A stretch of DNA of 29,036 bases. Origin: Anaerolineales bacterium. GTDB taxonomy: Bacteria; Chloroflexota; Anaerolineae; Anaerolineales; E44-bin32. A program made the translations under genes and the position numbers. The DNA lies in assembly GCA_011772595.1 (NCBI GenBank), contig WVZH01000420.1:29907-58942 (forward strand). The letters run 5' to 3'. The notes under the pieces were generated by a model, which did not search any database, was not told where the DNA came from, and saw nothing but the letters and a program-made list of their open reading frames with translations. How positions within the stretch are numbered: the first letter of the stretch is position 1; every line of letters starts with the position of its first letter. This document shows positions 15,296 through 22,377 of the stretch, piece by piece.

Positions 15296-17023
15296 ATGTC
15301 TGTAAAGTCCGATGTGACGATTCGTGAAACACAACCTCGGGATACCGTACAGGTACATCTTCCCAATGGACGCGTTCTGGAAGGTCCACGCGGAAGTCAG
15401 TTGTTGGATTTTCTGAGGGAAGAGGATACCCCTGAAGCACCCATCGTTGGCGGTATCGTCAACGGGGAGTTACGTGAATTGACCTATCCCATTCAAATGG
15501 ACGCGCGCATTCGGCCTGTGACCATGGGCACGGCGGATGGTATGCGTCTCTATCGCCGTTCCCTGACGTTTCTACTGGCGGCCGCTTTTGAGGAACTCTT
15601 TCCCGGGGCTGCGCTTGCTGTCGATCACTCGATCGCCTCTGGGGGATATTTCTGTGAAGTGCGCGGCCGCCCACCGCTTTCTAAGGGAGAATTGGACCGC
15701 TTAGAGGAGCGCATGCGGATGAAGGTCGAAGAGGATATTCCCTTCGCAAAGAGCCAAGTTCCTCTTCAAGAAGCCATCGAGTACTTCCAACAGAAAGGCT
15801 ACGAGGACAAAGCCCGCCTGCTCGCGCATCGGAAGAAACCCCATATGGTCATATACCAGGTGGGCACGTTCCGCGATTACCATCACGGTTACATGGTCCC
15901 TTCAACGGGTTATCTCAAATGGTTCGCCTTACAGCAAACGGACAAAGGGTTTACGCTTCGCTTTCCTCGCCGGCACCGGCCCACGGAATTGTTACCCGTG
16001 CCCGAATATCCAAAACTGCTGGCGACTTTTCTCCAATATGGGGATTGGATTGAAACGCTCGGCGTACCCAGTGTGGGTGCGCTGAACGACGCTATTCGCG
16101 CAGGTAGAGCGAGGGAAATCATTCTAGTGTCTGAGGCGCTACATGAAGGTAGGATTACTGAGATCGCAGCGATGATCGCCCAACGACGTGGTGATGCGCA
16201 AGTGGTGTTGATTGCAGGTCCCTCCTCTTCTGGGAAAACTACTTTCTCAAGACGACTCTCTGTGCAGTTGTTGGCACGTGGAGTCTCCCCATACCCGATC
16301 GAATTGGATAATTTCTTCATCGACCGCGAACAGACCCCCCGGGATGAGGATGGGGAATACGACTATGAATCTCTGTACGCCCTTAACCTGGCAAGGTTAA
16401 ACTCCGATTTAAAGCGACTGATCGCCGGTAAGGGCACACGTTTACCGCGCTATGATTTCATTTCCGGGAAGCAGGAGGAGGGGGAATTTGCCCACCTTCA
16501 GGAGGATCAGATCATCATCCTGGAGGGGATACATGGTCTCAACCCGCAATTGGTCCCTGAAATCCCGGCAGAGAATACCTTTCGCATCTATGTGTCTGCA
16601 CTTACACAACTCAACTTGGACCGTCTCAACCGAGTCTCGACGACGGACACACGTTTGATTCGCCGCATTGTACGTGACGCAGCGCAGCGTGGGTATTCTG
16701 CAAGCGAGACCATTCGCCGATGGGAATCCGTGCGCCGCGGCGAAAAGCGCTACATCTTTCCTTTCCAGGAGAACGCCGACGTGATGTTCAACTCGGCATT
16801 GGTCTATGAGGGTTCAGCCTTGGCGCCGCTCGCTGAACCCCTAATACGTCAGGTGCCCTTTGGCACCGTAGAACACGTGGAAGCGAAACGCTTGCTGGCA
16901 TTCTTGGATTGGTTCTTGCCCCTCGATGTCGAATTGATTCCCGACAACTCCATCGTGCGTGAGTTCATCGGCGGCTCCATCTTGCAGGACTTCGCCCCCT
17001 GGCAACAAACGCCACACAGATGA
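15296..17023 (+). CDS. Nucleoside (uridine) kinase-like protein with TGS/ThrRS-like N-terminal region
   Basis: A 575-residue protein. The first 85 residues (VQVHLPNGRVLEGPRGSQLL) look like a TGS domain. Residues about 90-200 (DGMRLYRRSLTFLLAAAF, AVDHSIASGGYFCEV, HGYMVPSTGYLKWF) resemble the second accessory domain of threonyl-tRNA synthetase. The C-terminal half is a uridine-kinase-family P-loop NTPase: Walker A GPSSSGKTTFSRRLS at about 308-322, IELDNFFIDRE, and IILEGIHGLNP. Proteins of this architecture are usually annotated as nucleoside or uridine kinase, but the substrate is not established from sequence. The ATG at 15296 has GGAG 10 nt upstream. A decayed copy of its last 23 codons lies at 19870-19938, in the kinase array downstream. 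Confidence 0.88.
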   Translation: MSVKSDVTIRETQPRDTVQVHLPNGRVLEGPRGSQLLDFLREEDTPEAPIVGGIVNGELRELTYPIQMDARIRPVTMGTADGMRLYRRSLTFLLAAAFEELFPGAALAVDHSIASGGYFCEVRGRPPLSKGELDRLEERMRMKVEEDIPFAKSQVPLQEAIEYFQQKGYEDKARLLAHRKKPHMVIYQVGTFRDYHHGYMVPSTGYLKWFALQQTDKGFTLRFPRRHRPTELLPVPEYPKLLATFLQYGDWIETLGVPSVGALNDAIRAGRAREIILVSEALHEGRITEIAAMIAQRRGDAQVVLIAGPSSSGKTTFSRRLSVQLLARGVSPYPIELDNFFIDREQTPRDEDGEYDYESLYALNLARLNSDLKRLIAGKGTRLPRYDFISGKQEEGEFAHLQEDQIIILEGIHGLNPQLVPEIPAENTFRIYVSALTQLNLDRLNRVSTTDTRLIRRIVRDAAQRGYSASETIRRWESVRRGEKRYIFPFQENADVMFNSALVYEGSALAPLAEPLIRQVPFGTVEHVEAKRLLAFLDWFLPLDVELIPDNSIVREFIGGSILQDFAPWQQTPHR

Positions 17024-17431
17024 TTCATCTGCGATCGATGTTATCCCTCTTGTTGACCGACAATTTGGTTTTGGAAAGCCAACCCGTATTTTCATTTCGT
17101 TGCAATTCCTTACCTGTGGGTCGGTGAACAACTTTCGATTGCACCCTACTACATGACGTGGTTCCCGAACTTGACGGAAGTCTCCAACCTATACTCCTGT
17201 TGAGCTTTGTATTTCCATTTAGGTAAATTGCGCCAGTTTCTATCGCAACGCCTCGCAGCGTCTTCTAGATAGGATGACGATGCCATTGTAATCGAGGAAT
17301 GATTGGTGCTACTTTTGTGATGAGCGCCAAATGTGAATCGTTCAGTAACTACATCAAAAACCGTTGATGGGATTGCGTTTTTAGCATAGGGAAGATCTAT
17401 CTTCCCCGACGGATTGGCGGACGTTCGTGGT
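17024..17431 (+). promoter_or_regulatory. Upstream region of kinase 1 with diverged copy of the array's upstream repeat
   Basis: 408 bp without a gene. From 17270 to the ATG it is a diverged relative of the upstream regions of kinases 2 and 3: TAGGATGA, CCATTG, TTTTG, AGCGCC and CGTT occur in the same order and the total length is 165 bp against 163. A perfect 8-bp palindrome with a 2-nt centre (GGGAAGAT CT ATCTTCCC, 17389-17406) lies 25 bp before the start and might be an operator. Positions 17024-17269 show nothing clear. Confidence 0.45.
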
Positions 17432-19405
17432 ATGGTTGAACTCGTAGGACAGACTTTGGCGAATTACACGCTCCTTTCCAAGATCGGCAGTGGAGGCATG
17501 GCGAGCGTATTTGAGGCGCAGGATCAGATCCACGAGGAGATCGTGGCCTTGAAAATCCTTGCTCCGCAGCTGGCGATAGAGCCGACATTCCGCGAGCGCT
17601 TCAAGCGGGAAGCTCAAGTCCTGTCACGATTGGAACACCCCAACATCATGCCGATTCTGGATTATGGGGAGTCTAATGGTTTGTTCTATATCGTTATGCC
17701 TTTCATGGAAGTGGGCTGCCTGGATGATCGGTTGGAGAGCGGCCCATTGGACGTTCAAGAAGGGGCACGTATCTTTAAGCAGATCGCTGCGGCGCTTCAG
17801 TTTGCTCACGACAGTGGGGTGGTTCATAGGGATGTAAAACCATCCAACATCCTGTTGGATAAATTTGGGAACGCCTGGCTATCGGATTTTGGTTTCGCAC
17901 ACGTGAGCGATGCTTCGGTAAGCCTGACAGGATCGGCGATAATAGGGACCCCGGCGTACATTGCACCCGAGGTGGTCTTAGGAGACCCAGTGACACCGGC
18001 GTCGGACCAATATTCTCTCGGTGTGGTGCTCTATCGGATGAGCACAGGCCGCTTGCCGTACGATGCCGAGACACCGATGGCGATCGCAGTCAAACAAGCC
18101 TCAGAGCCCTTGCCGCGGCCGAGATGGGTGAACCCTAATCTCCCCGATGCCGTCGAAGAAATCATCTATAGGGTGCTCTCAAAGGATCCGGAAGATCGCT
18201 ACCCATCCATTGCGGCGTTGCATGCAGCCTTCCAGAATGCGTTACACGAGGCCATCGATCCGGATTCGGGCGTCATCAAACCGGGAGCCAGGGGACAACT
18301 CGTTGGTACGGAGCTCTATGATTCGCCTGAATTGGACAGCGCTGGCGTGGAAGAAGCGGAGGTGCCAGAGGAGAAAAAACGCAAGCGACGTGTCCTTGCC
18401 TTGGTCTTATTGAGTCTTTTGGTGCTGCCGTTGGCCTGTTGGGCGGGGGCGCGCTTGGGATCTGGATTTGTCTCGTTGACCCCTCAAGTGACAGAAGTCG
18501 CTGCAGTAGGATCACTGAATGACCTTGATGCCACATTAACTGCATTGTCAACCGAGCTGGCGCCGCAAAGGGGGACTGCGATGGCGACTGGGGAAGTGGA
18601 GACAAAGGTTGCACAAACCGTGACATCGATGGCGATGGCGGGGGAAGGATTGGTACTGGTAAGCGTAACCCCCACGGTGACATTGGAGGGCGAGACGCTT
18701 CTTTCAGGAACGTCAACAGATGTTGGCTTCTCAACCGCTACATCGACGGGGCATCCACCGTTAGCGACCGAGCTTCAGCCCTCGCCGACAGAAGCAGCAG
18801 ATGCAACACCGGTGACCACACCAACCCTAACACACACCCTGCCTCCCGGGGTCACACCTTCAGCCACGCAGATCCCACCAAATACTTATACGCCCACCTT
18901 AACCCACACACTGACCTTGACCACCACGATGCAAGTAACAACCCCCACTGTCAGTGCTACTGTGAGTAATACACCTCCCTTTACTTCATCTCCTACTTCG
19001 ACACGAACCCCCGCTCCGAGCCCCTCGATGACGTCGACTACACCCCCATCAGGAGACGTATGCTCAACGGCTACCCTTAACAACTTTTCCGTGAGTGGAT
19101 TGTATGTTAATTGGACGCTAACCAACAACGGGACGGAGACCATCAATATCACAGAAACCTATATCAACTGGCCCAGCAGTAACGAGGAATTGATCAAGGT
19201 CTATCTTGGTGGATCTAAGATTTGGGACGAGACAGATGAATCTCCACCTACAACCCTCGGTTCCGATTGGGAGGGGGGCAGCCGCGCGATCGCACCGAGT
19301 ATGTCGAAGACCCTCAAGTTCGAGTTCGACGTGAACGCTGCCTCGTCCGGCTACTCGCTTACGCTGACCCTGAACAATACCTGCCAGATCAATGCTGGGG
19401 GCTAG
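17432..19405 (+). CDS. Transmembrane Ser/Thr protein kinase with Thr/Pro stalk and Cys-bracketed ectodomain (array kinase 1)
   Basis: A 657-residue protein. Kinase domain about 9-275: glycine loop GSGGMASVF, ATP lysine K41 (VALKIL), helix-C Glu60, catalytic loop HRDVKPSN with D134, DFG at 152-154, activation segment ending GTPAYIAPE, and SDQYSLGVVLY. All catalytic residues are present. A basic run (KKRKRR) precedes one transmembrane helix (about 321-340) with LPLACW. Outside come a conserved segment (DLDATLTALSTELAP), a Thr/Ser/Pro stalk (about 440-540), and a C-terminal domain from C544 to C651 with SPPT and IWD motifs. The ATG at 17432 is chosen by alignment with kinases 2 and 3; a TTG 18 nt upstream is in frame. 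It presumably transmits an extracellular signal by phosphorylation; ligand and targets are unknown. Confidence 0.93.
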   Translation: MVELVGQTLANYTLLSKIGSGGMASVFEAQDQIHEEIVALKILAPQLAIEPTFRERFKREAQVLSRLEHPNIMPILDYGESNGLFYIVMPFMEVGCLDDRLESGPLDVQEGARIFKQIAAALQFAHDSGVVHRDVKPSNILLDKFGNAWLSDFGFAHVSDASVSLTGSAIIGTPAYIAPEVVLGDPVTPASDQYSLGVVLYRMSTGRLPYDAETPMAIAVKQASEPLPRPRWVNPNLPDAVEEIIYRVLSKDPEDRYPSIAALHAAFQNALHEAIDPDSGVIKPGARGQLVGTELYDSPELDSAGVEEAEVPEEKKRKRRVLALVLLSLLVLPLACWAGARLGSGFVSLTPQVTEVAAVGSLNDLDATLTALSTELAPQRGTAMATGEVETKVAQTVTSMAMAGEGLVLVSVTPTVTLEGETLLSGTSTDVGFSTATSTGHPPLATELQPSPTEAADATPVTTPTLTHTLPPGVTPSATQIPPNTYTPTLTHTLTLTTTMQVTTPTVSATVSNTPPFTSSPTSTRTPAPSPSMTSTTPPSGDVCSTATLNNFSVSGLYVNWTLTNNGTETINITETYINWPSSNEELIKVYLGGSKIWDETDESPPTTLGSDWEGGSRAIAPSMSKTLKFEFDVNAASSGYSLTLTLNNTCQINAGG

Positions 19406-19422
19406 AGGATCCACCGATCTAG

Positions 19423-19807
19423 ATGTTGATACCTTCGCCAACCCCAACAGAGGATATTTCTGCTTTTCACATACTCGATGGTTTCGATGTCGATGAGGAT
19501 ATAAATAAATTGGGATGTGACAAGCAGCAGTTCGAAACGATCACGATTTCGGAAATCAATCTCGATTGGCCGAGCGAGGGGAATAGATCAAGAAGGTGAA
19601 GTTAGGGGGCGAGTAAATCTGGAAGGTTGGAGATGAGGAGTTGCCGATGAGGATCACCTCCAATTGGCATGGGAATCTATAGGACCGTCAGTCGGACACG
19701 GTGGGGAGGAAAAGCTTAAACTTGAGTTCAACGAAAAGCGGGGCCCATCCGGTTATGACCTCGAAATCTCATTCGACGTTGGATGTACTTTAAGAAGCGT
19801 AAACTAG
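19423..19807 (+). pseudogene. Decayed copy of a kinase stalk plus C-terminal ectodomain
   Basis: Starting 17 nt after the kinase 1 stop, the sequence reads stalk-like PSPTPTEDIS and then ETITISEINLDWPSEGN, matching STITITRIYLNWPSAND of kinase 2. A frame change follows, then KKVKLGGE-stop-IWKVGDEE and RITSNWHGNL-stop, matching VELGGEAIWDTQD and DITSGWKGG. After another shift it ends LKLEFNEKRGPSGYDLEISF, DVGCTLRSVN and TAG at 19805-19807, matching the end of kinase 2. So it has at least two frameshifts and two internal stops, and the first bracketing Cys is missing. There is no kinase domain upstream of it. It is either a duplicated ectodomain of kinase 1 that decayed or the 3' remnant of a lost kinase gene. 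Confidence 0.88.
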
Positions 19808-19851
19808 CTCCAAAGCATCTATGATGGGGAGATCCGTGAGCGTTCTTTGAG

Positions 19852-19938
19852 GTGCCCGAAGAATATGTTTTGCGTGAGCTCATCGTGGGATCCGTCTAGC
19901 AGGACTTCGCCCCCAGGCAACAAGCCTCGAACAAATGA
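19852..19938 (+). pseudogene. Remnant of the 3' end of a nucleoside kinase gene
   Basis: The frame reads VPEEYVLRELIVGSV-stop-QDFAPRQQASNK-stop. This matches the last codons of the nucleoside kinase gene (VREFIGGSILQDFAPWQQ at 16955-17017). By hand count, 55 of 69 bases are identical between 16955-17023 and 19870-19938, including the terminal TGA. It carries an internal TAG at 19897-19899. Only the extreme 3' end survives. Its place directly before kinase 2 mirrors the intact order nucleoside kinase then kinase 1, so it marks a former duplication unit. Confidence 0.85.
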
Positions 19939-20037
19939 CCAGCTCACGGATGTGATTTCTCCCCTGGAGACCCCCAGAGTTACGTTGTAAAGTCGGATCG
20001 CAAGAATTGACCTTTCCCCTGCGTCGAATATTCTCCC

Positions 20038-20197
20038 TAGGATGATATGACCATTGAATGAACAGGTGTTTTGATGTTTATTTTGGTTGGAGCGCCGAGC
20101 ATTGATCGTTGCACGCCTATGCATCGAGATGTAACGAAAAATCCCTGTTTATTGGGTTTGATCTCCCATTCCCAACGGTCTGTATGGTACTAGTGAT
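20038..20197 (+). repeat. Upstream direct repeat, copy A (before kinase 2)
   Basis: Starts TAGGATGATATGACCATTGA and runs to the start codon. Copy B (22218-22377) has the same length, with the first 25 bases identical and a long identical core ending TTGGAGCGCCGAG. A diverged third copy is at 17270-17431. It likely holds the promoter: TATGGT (20183-20188) lies 9 nt before the ATG, with TTGATC at 20158-20163 (19-bp spacing). No Shine-Dalgarno is visible. Positions 19939-20037 show nothing clear. Confidence 0.75.
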
Positions 20198-22108
20198 ATG
20201 TTTGAGCTCGTTGGCAAGACGTTAGGCAAGTACATCCTCCTTTCCATGATCGGCCGTGGGGGTATGGCGAGCGTCTTTAAGGCGCAGGACCAGACTAACG
20301 AGCAGATCGTGGCCCTCAAAATCCTTGCACCGCAATTGGCGATGGATCCGAAGTTCCGGTCGCGCTTCAAGCGGGAAGCCGAAGTCCTTTCGCGGTTGGA
20401 TCACCCCCATATCATGCCGGTCCACGATTGGGGAGAATCAAACGGATTGTTCTACATCGTCATGCCATTCATGCAGGTGGGTTGCCTGGATGAGCGGTTG
20501 AGAAGCAGCCCGGTGGACGTTGAGGATGGGGCGCGCATCGTGGCCCAGATCGCTTCAGCGCTTCAATATGCGCATGACGCTGGTGTGGTCCATCGAGATG
20601 TGAAACCCTCCAACATCATGCTAGATAAAGAAGGGAACGCCTGGCTGTCGGACTTTGGTTTTGCGTATGTGGGCGATGCATCGGTGAGCCTGACGGGATC
20701 GGCGGTGATCGGAACGCCAGCATACATTGCGCCCGAAGTGGTGTTAGGTGCTCCATGCAATCCGTTGTCGGATCAGTATTCGCTCGGTGTGGTTCTCTAC
20801 CGCATGAGTACGGGATATCTGCCTTACGACGCTGAAACGCCGATGGCGGTGGCGGTCAAGCATGCCTCCGAGCCGCTACCGAGGCCGAGATGGGTAAATC
20901 CCAATCTACCCGACGCCATCGAAGCGGTCATCCTCAGGGTACTCTCAAAAGAGCCCGATAAGCGCTATGAATCCGTCATGGCCTTCAATGATGCCTTCCA
21001 GGCTGCGTTACACAAGGCCATTGATTTCGAATCGGGCATCATCAAACCTGGCGAAAGGGGGGAAGATGTAAGTACGGATCTTTTTGAGGCGGTCGAGACG
21101 GAGGAACTCGACACTGGAGAAAGAGAAAGGATTGATAAACAAAAAAGTAAGCGGCGTGCCGTGGCGCTCCTTTTATTCAGTTTGTTGGCCTTACCTCTGA
21201 CTTGTTGGGCAGGCGTCAGATTTGGATCAGGATATTTTTCTGAGGCTAATCAGGTTACCGAGGTCGTGCAGGCTGGATTACCGTACGATTTGGAGGCCAC
21301 ATTAACCGCCTTGACGACCGAACTGGCGCCTAAAGAGGGGACTGTGATGGCGACGGGTGAAATCGAAACCATGGTAGCGCTGACCATGACGGCAATGGCC
21401 ACAGAAAGTGAAGGGCTCTCCCTGGTAAGCATTACACCTGATATGCTCCTTGGGACGGAGGGCATTCAATCCGAAACGCCTGTTAGCACGGGTTCCGTCA
21501 CGCCGGGTTCTACAGAGGCTCCTTTTTCTGCGACGGAGACCAACGCTCCGCCGACATCTCCAGCTACACCTGGACCTTCGAACACACCGCCCCCCACCAA
21601 CACGCTGCCTCCTGGCGTAACGCCTTCGGCTACGCAAATCCCTAGCAAAACACCCACGCCCACTGTAACGCAAACGTCGACTATGACAACCACGCCGACG
21701 TCAACATGGACCTTCACTCCGACCCAGACATGGATGCCTTCGCCAACGACGGTGCCAATCAACTGCGGGGAAATAAAGTTGCAGAACTTTAAAGTCCAAG
21801 GGCAAAAAGTAAGTTGGAGGCTCATAAACGGCACGACTTCAACGATCACGATCACTAGGATATACCTCAATTGGCCGAGCGCGAACGATTTATTGGACTG
21901 GGTTGAGTTGGGTGGGGAGGCGATTTGGGACACGCAAGACACATCGCCCCCAACGGACATCACATCCGGCTGGAAGGGCGGTGCGGACCGGAGCATTGCC
22001 CCAGGAAATAAATCCCTGCTGTTCCAATTTGGCATCGATGGGCAAAGTACGGGTTACGATCTCGAAGTGACCTTCGATGTCGGCTGCATGAGGGAAAGTC
22101 ACAAGTAA
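20198..22108 (+). CDS. Transmembrane Ser/Thr protein kinase with Thr/Pro stalk and Cys-bracketed ectodomain (array kinase 2)
   Basis: A 636-residue protein. Its first 101 residues differ from kinase 3 at only 8 positions by eye, so the two are recent duplicates. The kinase domain (about 9-275) keeps GRGGMASVF, VALKIL, HRDVKPSN, DFG, GTPAYIAPE and SDQYSLG. A basic stretch (KSKRR) precedes the transmembrane helix (about 319-338, ALPLTCW). The extracellular part has DLEATLTALTTELAP, a stalk rich in PPTNTLPPGVTPSATQIP, and the terminal domain C523-C630, with Cys spacing identical to kinase 1. The start is the ATG at 20198, the first codon of similarity to kinase 3. An inverted repeat (22180-22232) follows 71 bp after the stop. 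Role as for kinase 1; signal and substrate are unknown. Confidence 0.93.
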   Translation: MFELVGKTLGKYILLSMIGRGGMASVFKAQDQTNEQIVALKILAPQLAMDPKFRSRFKREAEVLSRLDHPHIMPVHDWGESNGLFYIVMPFMQVGCLDERLRSSPVDVEDGARIVAQIASALQYAHDAGVVHRDVKPSNIMLDKEGNAWLSDFGFAYVGDASVSLTGSAVIGTPAYIAPEVVLGAPCNPLSDQYSLGVVLYRMSTGYLPYDAETPMAVAVKHASEPLPRPRWVNPNLPDAIEAVILRVLSKEPDKRYESVMAFNDAFQAALHKAIDFESGIIKPGERGEDVSTDLFEAVETEELDTGERERIDKQKSKRRAVALLLFSLLALPLTCWAGVRFGSGYFSEANQVTEVVQAGLPYDLEATLTALTTELAPKEGTVMATGEIETMVALTMTAMATESEGLSLVSITPDMLLGTEGIQSETPVSTGSVTPGSTEAPFSATETNAPPTSPATPGPSNTPPPTNTLPPGVTPSATQIPSKTPTPTVTQTSTMTTTPTSTWTFTPTQTWMPSPTTVPINCGEIKLQNFKVQGQKVSWRLINGTTSTITITRIYLNWPSANDLLDWVELGGEAIWDTQDTSPPTDITSGWKGGADRSIAPGNKSLLFQFGIDGQSTGYDLEVTFDVGCMRESHK

Positions 22109-22179
22109 GCTCGCTCGATGAATCTACAGGCGTAATTGCCCCCCTGTTATCCAACCAAGTAGTTTTCTCAAATTAAATT

Positions 22180-22232
22180 GGTCATATCCTATCAATACAC
22201 TTCGAATCGGGCTCTGATAGGATGATATGACC
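22180..22232. repeat. Inverted repeat at the left end of upstream repeat copy B
   Basis: GGTCATATCCTATC (22180-22193) pairs with GATAGGATGATATGACC (22216-22232), leaving a 3-nt bulge and a 22-nt loop. Half of it is the first part of the upstream repeat. Copy A has no left arm, so the palindrome is particular to the kinase 2-3 gap. It may terminate kinase 2 or be a regulator site. Confidence 0.5.
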
Positions 22233-22377
22233 ATTGAATGAATGTGCCATATGATGTTTATTTTGGTTGGAGCGCCGAGGTTTATTCATTGTACGGCTGG
22301 ATATAGCGATGTAACAAAGAATCCTTATTTAATGGGATTTATCTGCCTTTGTGAGCGGTCTGTACAGTACTGGTGAT
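22218..22377 (+). repeat. Upstream direct repeat, copy B (before kinase 3)
   Basis: Copy of 20038-20197 with equal length. The shared start TAGGATGATATGACCATTGA, the core GATGTTTATTTTGGTTGGAG and the end GCGGTCTGTACAGTACTGGT are near identical to copy A; the middle has drifted. A possible -10, TACAGT (22363-22368), sits at the same position as TATGGT in copy A. Confidence 0.75.

Noticed and set aside
17414..17431. Upstream in-frame TTG as the start of kinase 1 (likewise GTG at 22351 for kinase 3 and GTG at 27155 for kinase 5)
   Set aside because: The ATG starts align across the paralogues as M-(V/F/E)-E-L, whereas the extensions share no similarity with each other.
19819..20124. 101-codon minus-strand ORF between kinases 1 and 2
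   Set aside because: It is the antisense of the nucleoside kinase remnant; its resemblance to an ORF antisense to 16841-17131 only reflects that duplication.
21466..22035. Long minus-strand ORFs opposite the kinase stalks (also 23460-23837 and 25715-26251)
   Set aside because: They are Gly/Val-rich mirror readings of the ACN/CCN-rich stalk codons, an effect of composition.
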